This document shows, piece by piece, positions 1 to 9,077 of a DNA stretch of 64,000 bases (positions are counted from its first letter, which is position 1; each line of letters starts with the position of its first letter). A program made the translations under genes and the position numbers. Origin of the DNA: Diploptera punctata (Eukaryota > Arthropoda > Insecta > Blattodea > Blaberidae); NCBI GenBank assembly GCA_030220185.1, contig JASPKZ010004568.1, positions 310,001-374,000 of the forward strand. The letters are read 5' to 3'. Below the pieces are notes generated by a model, which had not been told where the DNA came from, searched no databases, and saw only the letters and a program-made list of their open reading frames with translations.

Positions 1-143
1 CTCATTTTCTTTTCTGGTGTTTCGTATTGGTTTTCATTTCGTTTTTTATGTTCACTTGATGACTCTGTGCGTTCTTCAACATATGTTAGGAAACAAGTGG
101 TTGAACGTCCATAGCCATCTTCTGTACAGCATTTAGAATCTTT

Positions 144-467
144 CTAGATATTGAGTTTTGTCATTAGATTTTCCTTTAGTTGACTTAATGCATCAGAGTA
201 ATTTCGCGTCATATCCAAGGCTGTGTCAGACCGCTCGAACTCTGGGTATGTTTGTAAATAACTTGAAATGATCCAGAAAGTGCCTTGAATTTTATTTGCA
301 ACTGTGGAAAATTTGGAATCTGGTTTGAAATTTTGTTTCTTTATATACGCTTCAAATTGATTTGAAGCTATTTCCCAGATTTCAAGCGGGCTGTAGTCCC
401 GCACCTCTTCCACCACTTCCATATCACTGGTTTCACAGCTGGTCGCCATGGTGCTTGGACTCGCCAA
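144..467 (-). CDS. Unidentified 107-codon ORF, open beyond its amber stop
   Basis: I do not recognise this protein. It begins MASPSTMATSCETSD, is rich in polar residues, and shows no signal peptide, membrane segment or zinc-ligand pattern. The frame does not close at the TAG at 144-146. Read past that stop it stays open for 47 codons to the window edge, with a charged tail containing SSSEHKKRNEN. It may be a coding exon or transposon ORF broken by one nonsense mutation, or a frame ending by chance beside another open stretch. It lies on the same strand as the PLE remnant at 1262-2228, downstream of that remnant, so it could belong to a neighbouring element. Its real extent lies outside the window. 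Confidence 0.3.
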   Translation of the reverse strand: MASPSTMATSCETSDMEVVEEVRDYSPLEIWEIASNQFEAYIKKQNFKPDSKFSTVANKIQGTFWIISSYLQTYPEFERSDTALDMTRNYSDALSQLKENLMTKLNI

Positions 468-867
468 GACTTAGTCCAATGGCTTCTTTTAATGCACTAG
501 ACACTGAACACTTACACCAAATAGATATGGGCTTAACACTAATACTCACAGTTTGTAGAAGAGTTATTAATGCAGTGGCTAAACCACACCTGATAACACT
601 CAAACGACACTATTTATTTATATTTTTCACTAGCACAGAAGAAAAATGAAGAATCAGCGCTGAAACGCTGGAAGGAGAGTGTTTTGATGTTTACTAGTAG
701 TCCAGAAGGCCGTGAGAACAGAGGGCACTGCTGTAGCGTCGTTGAACGATGTACGCTGTGCTGTTGTTTTCAAAGACGTCACTGGAGTTTAGTAGAAAAT
801 CAATACGCTGTCAGCTCAATAGGGAACCAAGGCGAAGAATATATATATATATATTAGTGCTAATTTG

Positions 868-956
868 CACTATAAATAATGGACCGGGCACGTGCCCGGT
901 CTCAAGGCTGCCACGCACTTTAATTGGCCAATAGGATCACTTTTTATTTCGGCCAA
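868..956. promoter_or_regulatory. Possible promoter cluster: TATA-like, E-box palindrome, two CCAAT boxes
   Basis: A CTATAAATA sequence near 870 is followed by a perfect 18-bp palindrome, ACCGGGCACGTGCCCGGT (about 884-901), centred on the E-box CACGTG. Two CCAAT motifs follow (ATTGGCCAAT near 922 and GGCCAATCA near 952). Element order is compatible with a TATA on the plus strand, or with CCAAT/E-box control of the minus ORF that starts at 467. No transcript evidence is available, so function is inferred from motifs only. Confidence 0.22.
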
Positions 957-1261
957 TCACAGCGCACTAAACTACCGGTCACCATCCACTCGCAAGAATG
1001 ACTCGATGTCGTTGGACAATTTCGGTCTTCAGTGCTCGTGCTATACCACAGTAGCGGAAGCTGGTGATGGGTATCGGCGGAGCTGATTCACGTAGTTCTA
1101 GTAGAGTTTCAATGATGTTGTGTCTATGAAAGCTCAATGTAGAATACGTTGATGGGCTGTGCGTTGTAAATCGTGTCCTTATTTATAGTTGAGTATTGTG
1201 TGGTGATATTTTCTACACGGTCCGATACTTTGGAGCTATTTTTTGATTGGTTGTCACTGGG

Positions 1262-2228
1262 TTAAGTCATACGTGTTATTCTCGTGTTATATAACGCCGG
1301 AATCGAAATTTTATTTATCTTCATAGTTTCTTCTTTTTTGTTAAAGGAATGTTTGCGTTTGTAAATTTCAATAGCCTCTCTGTGAAGTCTGGTGAAGTAA
1401 TGTTGTGTTTTGGACAAAACGTGTGTTTCTTCAAATTGTATGGCATGTTCTTTGATTTTCACTAAATGTTGTGCTGCAGACGATTTTTCAATTTGTTTCA
1501 ACCTACTGTTTCTCTTGTGTTCTTGTATTCTTGTACTTATCATCTGTTTTGTAGTTCCTATGTACACTTCACCACAACTACATGCAATACGATATATACC
1601 AGCAGTACTTAAAGGTTCTCGTTTATCTTTTGCTGGATTTAATGCATTGCAAATTTTATGTGCAGACTTGTAGATAGTTTGGATCCTATATATTTTTTCA
1701 GAATTCGTCCGATTTTGTCTGTTATAGAAATAACATAAGATAGAAAAACCTTACCTTTGATTTGTTCCATAATTATGTTCTTAGTTCCATTTTTTTTAGG
1801 ATTTACTGCACGGTTGAAATCAATTTTACTATATCCGTTTTCTTGGAAGGCTGTTTTAAGATGATTAATTTCTTCTTGAAGGTATTGTGGTTAAAAAATC
1901 CTGTTTGCCGGTCAACCAGAGTTTTTATAATGCCAATTTTTTGCCTGGAATGATGATTTGACTGCTTGTTTAGGTACCTGTCCGTATGAGTAAGTTTCCT
2001 GTAAGCTCGGAGTCCAAGTGTCATATCTTTGTTTCGTATACTAAAATATCCAAAAACGGTAATATGTTGTTTTCTTCTTGTTCCATAGTGAATTGAATAC
2101 TAGGGAAAATGCCATTTATGTGTTCCATGAAGTGTTTAATTCCTCCTTACCATGTTTCCATATGACGAAAGTGTCATCCACATATCTTAGCCATGCTGTT
2201 GGTTTGAATGTTGTGCTGTGTAAAACCT
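1262..2228 (-). pseudogene. Penelope-like element remnant (RT thumb to GIY-YIG)
   Basis: This is the 3' half of a PLE ORF. Reading the minus strand, it begins just before the RT catalytic motif RYVDDTFVIW (about 2158-2190), passes through the conserved LTHTDRYLNKQSNHH stretch near 1960-2000 and ends in a GIY-YIG endonuclease segment (MYIGTTKQMISTRIQEHKRN, about 1500-1567) with HREAIEIYKRKHS after it. Several frameshifts and stops separate the blocks, so it is inactive. It is clearly diverged from the PLE pair at 8980-12640 (for example YIGTTKQ against YIGTTKR). The 5' part of the RT is missing: the homology stops abruptly near 2228, where LINE sequence begins. Confidence 0.85.
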
Positions 2229-2259
2229 GTTGAGTGTTAATAAAATCAGACCACGGCCA

Positions 2260-3240
2260 TTTAGCCCAAAAGACATAAAATACACGAATCAAAACACCTG
2301 CCGTGTAAGTCTACAATTTCACATAAAGTTGCTAACTATACGAGATATAGAATTAGAAAATTATTATAAAGAACTGTGGACGGACAAACAAAATAAAGAA
2401 GAAATAACACTCGTACAAACAAACGGACAATATGCAGAAGTAGATGAATTAGAGATGCAAGAAATAATAGAAATATTAAAGAAATGTAAAAATAATAAAG
2501 AATGCGGGATAGACAATATAAATTTAGAATTGATAAAAAATGCCCCAAAGAATTTTGAAGAAAGATTATTAAAATTCTGTAACAAGTGCTGAAAAGAAAA
2601 CAATACCAGAAGAATGCAAAATTGGAAAAATAATCTCAATATTTAAAAACAGGCGATAAAACAAAGCCAGAAAACTATAGAGGCTTAAGTTTACTATGTG
2701 CAGCGTACAAAATATTTGCAAAAATAATCAACCAAAGATTAATAACAATAGTAGACGCAATAATATCAGAAAAGCAACAGGTTTTAGGAAAGGAAGAAGC
2801 TGCACAGACAACGTATTCACTTTAAAACAAATAATAGGGAAGCGAAGAGAATTCAAATTAGAGATACACATACTCTTTATAGATTATAAGAAGGCCTTTG
2901 ATAATGTGTCTAGACCAACATTATGGAACATATTAAGTGAAAAAGGAATTCCACTATACTTGATAACAGTAATTAAGAAAATATATGAGAAAACAAAAAA
3001 AAAATAAAAGGGAACCAATATATGTAACAGGAGGAGTTAGAAGGTTATTCTGTATCAATCACTCTTTTTAACATTTATTTTGACGACATGATAAGATCAT
3101 GGAAGCAAATGAAGACTGGGGAAATTAACTTAGGAAATATAGTAATAAAAACAGTAGCCTTTGCAGATGACCAGATTTTAATAGCAATAACAGAGGACGA
3201 ACTACAAAGAATGCTATATAAACTAAAAGATACATAAAAA
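2260..3240 (+). pseudogene. LINE reverse transcriptase fragment, family L-A (5' part)
   Basis: Non-LTR retrotransposon RT. The fragment opens with ELENYYKELWTD and the finger region EMQEIIEILKKCKNNKECGIDNINLELIK (about 2450-2540). It continues with a frameshift into GFRKGRSCTDNVFTLKQ (about 2785) and FIDYKKAFDNVSRPTLW, RT motif A with its catalytic Asp (about 2875-2930), and ends with the FADDQ box (about 3160-3170), where the first Asp pair of the palm is kept. At least three frame breaks are present. Homology stops at about 3240, where the composite foldback element begins; the C-terminal part resumes at 5635. A second copy of the family lies at 43350-44460. Confidence 0.85.
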
Positions 3241-3264
3241 ATACAAAATGGAAATGTCATCAGA

Positions 3265-3750
3265 TTAAACAATAGTTTTAAGAAACTAAAACAACACGCT
3301 TTATTAGAAAGAAGAACAAAAAAATTAAAAATAATTTTAATTTCCAACACGCTTGGGATAAAATTAAAGTGGTAACAAAAATAAATCATCTCCAACACAT
3401 ATAGAATAAAACTAGAGTTATCAACAAAAAGAAAATAATTTTACCATCAAAAGCGTGGGGTGCTCTATATCAATTAATATATTTGATAATTAACAGATAT
3501 TGGTAAAAGTAAAGTCTCTAAGAAGAAAATGTAAAAATCACAAAACGTACCCCACGCTTTTGATGGTAAAATTATTTTCTTTTTGTTGACAACTCTAGTT
3601 TTATTCTATATGTGTTGGAAATGATTTTTTTGTTGACCACTTTAATTTTATCCCAAGCGTGTTGGAAATTAAAATTATTTTTCATTTTTTTAGTTCGGTT
3701 TTCTAATAGAGCGTGTTGTTTTAGTTTTTTAAAAGTATTATTTATTTTTT
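3265..3750. repeat. Large hairpin: ~200-bp inverted arms, ~80-bp loop
   Basis: The left arm (about 3265-3465) carries CCAACACGCTTGGGATAAA and ACCATCAAAAGCGTGGGG. The right arm (about 3549-3750) carries their reverse complements, CCCCACGCTTTTGATGGT and TTTATCCCAAGCGTGTTGG. Arms match apart from scattered substitutions and short indels. Two further copies lie at about 4415-4865 and 14385-14835. Confidence 0.85.
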
Positions 3751-3852
3751 ATTTTTTAGTTTTAATATTTTACAGAATAAGATAAAAATGTAAATATTTT
3801 TAAATTCGATATATAGTAGTATGAGCTAAAAGTAATACTCTTGTAAAAAAAG

Positions 3853-3953
3853 TCCTCCCAGCCGGATTTGAACCAGCGACCTATGGATTACTGAAATTAT
3901 ATAGGCCTAGGCCTACTACTAAAGTTCACCGCTCTACCAACTGAGCTCTTACA
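3853..3953 (-). repeat. tRNA-Tyr-like module with intron-like insert, copy 1a
   Basis: On the minus strand the D-arm GAGCTCAGTTGGTAGAGCGG and the 3' half AATCCATAGGTCGCTGG plus TTCAAATCCGGC match insect tRNA-Tyr as I know it, with A and B boxes intact. About 25 extra bases sit where tRNA-Tyr introns lie, just 3' of the anticodon. The 5' strand of the acceptor stem (GTTGTAA) does not pair with the 3' strand (GGGAGGA) and the GTA anticodon context is altered. I therefore call it a tRNA-derived module of the surrounding element, not a functional gene. Confidence 0.7.
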
Positions 3954-3989
3954 ACTGTAACTAAAAAGCTGAGAAGTCCGCAACCTATT

Positions 3990-4330
3990 ATACCAGTTTC
4001 ATTTTTAATTTCTGATGATTCTGTCCAGGATTTTAGAAACAAAATATGACATTATTGTATTGTCACGGGTCCTTTACGAGTACACAAAGTTTCGAGTCGA
4101 TCCAATCTTTCTAAGTGGGTGAAAATCGTGTTCAAATATTCCGTTACGTAGATAGGCCTACAATTTTTTTTTTTAATTTTCTGATGATTCTGGTCAGGAT
4201 TTTAGAAAAAAAATAAAATTGTTGTATTGTCACGGGTCCCTTACAAGTATACAAAGTTTCAAGTCGATCCAATGATTTTAAGTGGGTTAAAATCGCGTTG
4301 AAAGATTCCGTTACATAGATAGATAGATAC
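3990..4330 (-). repeat. Two ~165-bp tandem monomers
   Basis: Each monomer carries TCTGATGATTCTG, GTATTGTCACGGGTCC, AGTCGATCCAAT and AAGTGGGTGAAAATCG and ends in ATTCCGTTACRTAGATAG. Three more copies follow at 5110-5612, and three in reverse complement at 13648-14140. Confidence 0.85.
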
Positions 4331-4414
4331 AGGTCAAGCTAATACAAAGCATGTAAAAATAATAAATAATTTCAGGTGAATATTCTATAATTTTATATTA
4401 ATAATAAATAATAG

Positions 4415-4865
4415 TTTTAAAAAACTTAAAGAACACGCTTTATTAGAAAACTAAAAAATGAAAAATAATTTTAATTTCCAATACGCTTGGGATATAATTA
4501 AAGTGGCCAACAAAAAAATCATCTCCAACACATATAGATTAAAACTAGAGTTATCAGCAAAAAGAAAATAATTTTACCATCAAAAGCGTGGGGTGCTCTA
4601 TATCAATTAATATATTTGATAATAAACAGATATTGGTAAAAGTAAGCTCTCTAAGAAGAAAATGTAAACATCATAAAAAGCACCCCACGCTTTTGATGGT
4701 AAAATTATTTTCTTTTTGTTGATAACTCTACTTTTATTCTATATGTGTTGGAGATGATTTTTTTGTTGACCACTTTAATTTTATCCCAAGCGTATTGGAA
4801 ATTAAAATTATTTTTCATTTTTTAGTTTTCTAATAAAGCGTGTTCTTTTAGTTTTTTAAAACTAT
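4415..4865. repeat. Large hairpin of composite copy 1b
   Basis: Second copy of the foldback: ACCATCAAAAGCGTGGGG near 4577 and its reverse complement near 4682, flanked by ~190-bp inverted arms with TTTATTAGAAA / TTTCTAATAAA near the outer ends. Confidence 0.85.
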
Positions 4866-4974
4866 TATTTATTTTTTAGTTTTAATATTTTACAGAATAA
4901 GATAAGAATGTTAATATCTTCAAATTCCATACTATTGTAGTATGAGCTAAAAGTATTACTCTTCTAAAAAAGAA

Positions 4975-5063
4975 TCCTCCCGAGCCGGATTCGACCCAGC
5001 GACCTATGGATTACTGAAATTTTATATCACTAGTTCACCGCTCTACCAACTGAGCTCTTACAA
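4975..5063 (-). repeat. tRNA-Tyr-like module, copy 1b
   Basis: The minus strand reads GAGCTCAGTTGGTAGAGCGG, then ~14 intron-like bases, then TAATCCATAGGTCGCTGG. The T-loop is altered (GGGTCGAATCC). The 3' end GGCTCGGGAGGA resembles tRNA-Tyr, but its 5' pairing partner is absent. Confidence 0.68.
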
Positions 5064-5109
5064 CGATTGACTAAAAAGTCGACTAGTCCTGTAACCTATT
5101 ATACCAGTT

Positions 5110-5612
5110 TTAATTTTTTTGATTTTTTGATGATTCTGGCCAGGAATTTAGAAATAAAATATGAAATTATTGTATTGTCACGGGTTCTTTACAGGTATTC
5201 AACGTTTCAAGTCGATCCAATGTCTCTAAGTGGGTGAAAATCGTGTTCAAAGATTCCGTTACATAAATACAAAGACACTTTTTTTGATTTTCTGATGATT
5301 CTGGCCAGGATTTTAGAAACATAATATGAAATTATTGTATTTTCACGGGTCCTTTACAAGTATACAAATTTTCAAGTCTATCCTATGTTTCTAAGTGGGT
5401 GAAAATCTTGTTGAAAGATTCCGTTACATAAATACAAAGACGCTTTTTTTGATTTTCTGATGATTCTGGCGAGGACTTTAGAAAGTAAATATGAAATGAT
5501 TGTCTTGTCGCGGGTCATTTACAAGTATACAAAATTTCAAGTTGATCCAATTATTTTAAGTGGGTGAAAAACGCGTTGAAAAATTCAGTTACATAGATAG
5601 ATACTGGTCAAG
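5110..5612 (-). repeat. Three ~165-bp tandem monomers
   Basis: Monomers at about 5110-5272, 5280-5440 and 5445-5612, each with TGATGATTCTGG, GGGT near the centre and a terminal CCGTTACATA-type motif. Divergence between monomers is moderate, so the array is not newly expanded. Confidence 0.82.
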
Positions 5613-5634
5613 CTAATATAAAGCGTGTAAAAAT

Positions 5635-6050
5635 GTGAGGAGGAAAGACTCTATAATGAAATTATACAATACAATGGCAGTTCCGATTATTACTTATGGG
5701 TACGAAACATGGACAGTGACAACAAAACAATCTGCCAGAATACAAGCTGCTGAAATAAAATTCCTCAGACCAATAGCAGGATATCAAAGAACAGACAACA
5801 AACATAACACAGAAATAGGACAACTGAAATTACAGGAATTAAACACAACCAGTAGAGAGATACAGAACAAACTGGAAAGAATTCTTGACAAGGATTACTG
5901 AGAATAGAACACCAAAAGCAGCATACAACTATTCACCACGAGGAAGAAGAAGTTTGGGAAGGCCAAAGAAAAGATGGAAAGAGCAGAAATATGGAGCCGG
6001 AACAGGCTAGTAAATAAGCATAAACCGTGAACAAGAAGAATATGAAGAAT
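5635..6050 (+). pseudogene. LINE L-A C-terminal fragment
   Basis: This is the C-terminal end of the L-A polyprotein: DSIMKLYNTMAVPIITYGYETW (about 5645-5710), then AEIKFLRPIAGYQRTDNKHN, then after a frameshift FSPRGRRSLGRPKKRW (about 5930-5980). The same blocks occur at 43365-44061 (RKDSIMKF, LRGRRNLG). It is probably the downstream half of the LINE at 2260-3240, split by the composite pair. About 100 residues between FADDQ and this block are missing, so the insertion was accompanied by, or followed, a deletion. Confidence 0.8.
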
Positions 6051-6059
6051 ATAATCTCA

Positions 6060-6673
6060 GTGTAATCTCTCTATCTCCCATTCCAGTTATAATTATATCT
6101 AAAATAGATTAATATTTGAAATCGTTCTTTTAAGTTTATTTCTACAATTCATCATGTTACTGCAGGGGGTAAGGCGGCGCTTTAAATAGGGAAATAAATA
6201 TCAAGAAAAGAATGGTGACAGATATAAAGAAAGTGCTGCAGCTTACTTAATGTGTATACTAGACAATAATAATTGCAGAGTTTTCGAGTCATTAATTACT
6301 ATCCCACCTTGAGTAAGTGTACGCTGTAGAGGAACACTGTGCGTTTTCCCAGAATGCTTTGCCTTTAAAAGAATAAAACAGCATGGGGCCGGATTTTGCA
6401 TTGCAGCTTAATATTTTTAAGTAGTGAGTGTGAGGATGGTGGTCGTATTTCATGTTATGAAGAATAAGCACCACGAGTTCATGAGGTGGGTGTTAAGTGA
6501 AACAGCTCACCTTACGTATGTAACAGAGCGATTTTATTACTCTTTCTCCCTGCAAGGAGTTCGTCAGAGGCGGCTCGATACACATAATTTTTAGCGAATT
6601 CCAAAGAAATGTATATATTTATATTTATTTTTATATATACATTTAAAAAATACAAAACACAAATAAAAATCTT

Positions 6674-6712
<39 letters not shown>

Positions 6713-7780
6713 TGTGTTGTGTGTGTATGTGTGTAGGTCATACCGTATAAAATTTGAGATTTTGTAAAGGGAAGTTCTGCATATTTACAATATTGTAGTA
6801 CATGAATGTAATAATTTATAGTTAAATGGCCTAATATAAACTTGATATCATCAATAGTTTAACTCTATAATGATTGAAGAAATATTCTGGACGTAAATAT
6901 TACTGTATTCTATTGTTTATTATTATTATTAAATATCATATGCTGTGGTGTATCAAAGTAAGAACATGACAATGATCAGATGAAAATATATTTTAAGTTT
7001 TTTTTTTTGTAAATTTTAATTTCAAGTATATATTCAAATGTAAAGTAAATACATATAATTTTGAATCTGAATAATTTTGCTATTGTGTCCCAATTTTACG
7101 GTACGATATACAATTAATTAATCTATCACAACAATGTTCAAGATAGAAATTCTAAATTTCCGGAAAATATTAAATAAACAGGAAATGGAACTGCCGTTGT
7201 ACGAAAGTCGCGTGAAAATTTACTTCGCGCCCCGAAAGAGACCACACAATACTTAGTATTGGAATTTATTGACAATTCGATAGAGAGGAAATATATTTTC
7301 CTTTATATTGCACACAGACCTGCTTTGGTCGTACGTGAATTTTTTCCATGAATAAAATGAAAAGTAAATATAAGGATATATGAACAAATACATATATGAC
7401 TACACATCTACACTTATACATAAAAAGGTCACCATATCCCCCAGTGGACAGCTGAGTGGCGGTATAGTCTACGAGAAAAACACTCCACCTGTTTTGTGCG
7501 GTGAGTTGTTTCAATTTACATCTTTATTTCTAAAGTCCCATTATGACGATTTTATAAAATTTTAAAATGAAAATGGTCAATAAAATATGATATACATTTT
7601 TATATGAATTTAATGATTGAGTTTCATTTAATGGTATTAAAAAATATATTCTAATATACTTTAAAATCCTATTTCAACATATTCTACGAAATATAGTTTA
7701 TTAATAACACAATAGTGGTCGCGCAGCGGTCCAAATTCGACCACAATTCAATATATATTTTACGTTTGTCACACATACGT
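6060..7780. other. AT-rich spacer with a (TA)n tract
   Basis: No coding sequence recognised. It holds a (TA)n run at about 6675-6707 followed by GT-rich sequence. Short ORFs on both strands (for example 6292-6474 and 7266-7514) show no family resemblance. Confidence 0.5.
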
Positions 7781-7784
7781 TATC

Positions 7785-8965
7785 ATCATCATCATCATCA
7801 TCCTCCAGGGATTAAGCCTGTTGGCTCGTTCCGGTTTCATGAAAGCTAGAATTGTTCAAATTGTTCAGATCATCTTCTGTGTGGGCGTCAAACTTTTCAC
7901 CTTCCGTGCGGTTTATAATTTAGCAATAATTTTGGAAATCTTCCTTGTGACATTCTATCAATATATTCTTTCCAGTCGTTCTTATATTTAATTATTCGGT
8001 CTGTAAGTTTGAAAATATTTAGTTCCTTCCTTATATCTTCATTTCTTTTCTTATCCTGCAGAGTATATCCTGCTATACCTCGTATTTATTGAAAATCGCA
8101 TCTCAGCCGCTTCCAATCATTGTTCTTGTCTTTTAGTAATCGTCCAACATTATGATCCATACATTAATACAGGAACAGCCATTACTTTATAAAATTTAAT
8201 TTTTGTTTTTTTCATGTGTTTTTAAGGGTCTTTTAATAGTGCCACACATTAGATTAAATGTATTTATTTTCTCATTAATATCTTCAATTTTGACATATGA
8301 TAAATTGAAACCTAGATATTTAAAACTGTTCGCCTACTCTAAAAATTTATTATCAATTACTATTTTTGCTCTTACGGTATTATGTCCTTTAAATGCTAAA
8401 CTTTTAGTATTATTCTTTGAAATTTTTAAATTGTATTGACACTTATTTTTCCAAATAAAAAATATCTCTTTGTAGATCATCTTCTGAACTGGAAATCACT
8501 ACTTGATCATCAGCAAATAATATTGTATCCAACAGTTTATTGTTTATTTAAATTAATCTGCCAGTTTAACATAACTTCATCTATATATAAATTAAATAGA
8601 GAAGGTGATAAAGGACACTCTTGTCGGACACCACTATTTAGTGTTACCATTTTTTGTTGTTTAGATTTAAAAACCCTGTCTATTACAATTTTATTATTTA
8701 CATATAAATTTTGTACAGCCATAATCAAATGTTGTGGAATACCTTTATTTGTCATTATATCTAATAATTTATTTCTATTTACCATATCAAAAGCTTTTCA
8801 TAATCTATAAACCGTATATATGTTGGGATGTTAAATTCTATATGCTTTTCAAATAATTCAGACATTATGAATATACAGTCGGAACAGGATCTTCACTTTC
8901 TGAACCCATTTTCAACATCCAATATGATATTTTCTATAATTATATTTAAGCGCTTTTTTTAGAAT
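7785..8965 (-). pseudogene. LINE L-B remnant, 3' portion (interrupted by PLE)
   Basis: Minus-strand LINE with an (ATC)n-type 3' tail (7783-7803). Reading 5' to 3': FIDYEK (motif A region, about 8800), GIPQHLIMAVQNLYVNNK (about 8740), GVRQECPLSPSLFNLYID (motif B, about 8590-8645), ILFADDQVVISSSEDD (motif C, about 8480-8525), AVPVLMYG (about 8170) and RGIAGYTLQDKKRNEDIRKEL (about 8020-8090). Frames are broken many times. The 5' continuation lies at 12655-12800 across the PLE insertion; together they match the better copy at 57535-59857. Confidence 0.85.
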
Positions 8966-8979
8966 ATTGGCATACATTA
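8966..8979. repeat. Target site duplication, left copy (14 bp)
   Basis: ATTGGCATACATTA, identical to 12641-12654. It lies in L-B RT coding sequence and marks the left edge of the PLE palindrome. Confidence 0.9.
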
Positions 8980-9022
8980 ATGTTGAGTGATTCCGGGTTC
9001 TGTGGCCGTGGTCCATAGTTGG

Positions 9023-9077
9023 TGTTGATACCAGACGTTTCGCCCTCAACTGCGGAGGGCATCTTCAGTGGCGAGTG
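9023..9077 (-). ncRNA. Hammerhead-ribozyme-like motif, minus PLE arm
   Basis: Mirror copy of the motif at 12512-12566: core box CTGAAGA (minus strand, 9062-9068), stem II GCCCTC/GAGGGC, GAAA, minimal stem III and GTC cleavage-type triplet. See that entry for the caveat about one extra base. Confidence 0.45.

Larger units (their letters stand above)
3262..4360 (-). mobile_element. Composite foldback/tRNA-Tyr-like/monomer element, copy 1a
   Basis: Read on the minus strand the order is: a terminus rich in GCTTTGTATTAG (4335-4360), a short TATC run, two ~165-bp monomers (about 3990-4330), a tRNA-Tyr-like module (3853-3953), an AT-rich linker and a large hairpin (3265-3750). The same order recurs at 4410-5634 and, on the opposite strand, at 13332-14840, so these parts move as one unit. 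It has no ORF. The layout (microsatellite plus tandem monomers plus terminal hairpin) recalls non-autonomous Helitron/Helentron-type elements, but I could not identify diagnostic Helitron ends. Confidence 0.65.
4410..5634 (-). mobile_element. Composite foldback/tRNA-Tyr-like/monomer element, copy 1b
   Basis: A direct tandem neighbour of copy 1a with the same order: hairpin (about 4415-4865), AT-rich linker, tRNA-Tyr-like module (4975-5063), three ~165-bp monomers (about 5110-5612) and the terminal GCTAATATAAAGCG sequence (about 5613-5634). Its end abuts directly on L-A LINE coding sequence at 5635. Confidence 0.65.

Noticed and set aside
3990..5612. CRISPR-like array from regularly spaced repeats
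   Set aside because: The units are ~165-bp tandem monomers without unique spacers, in an animal genome.
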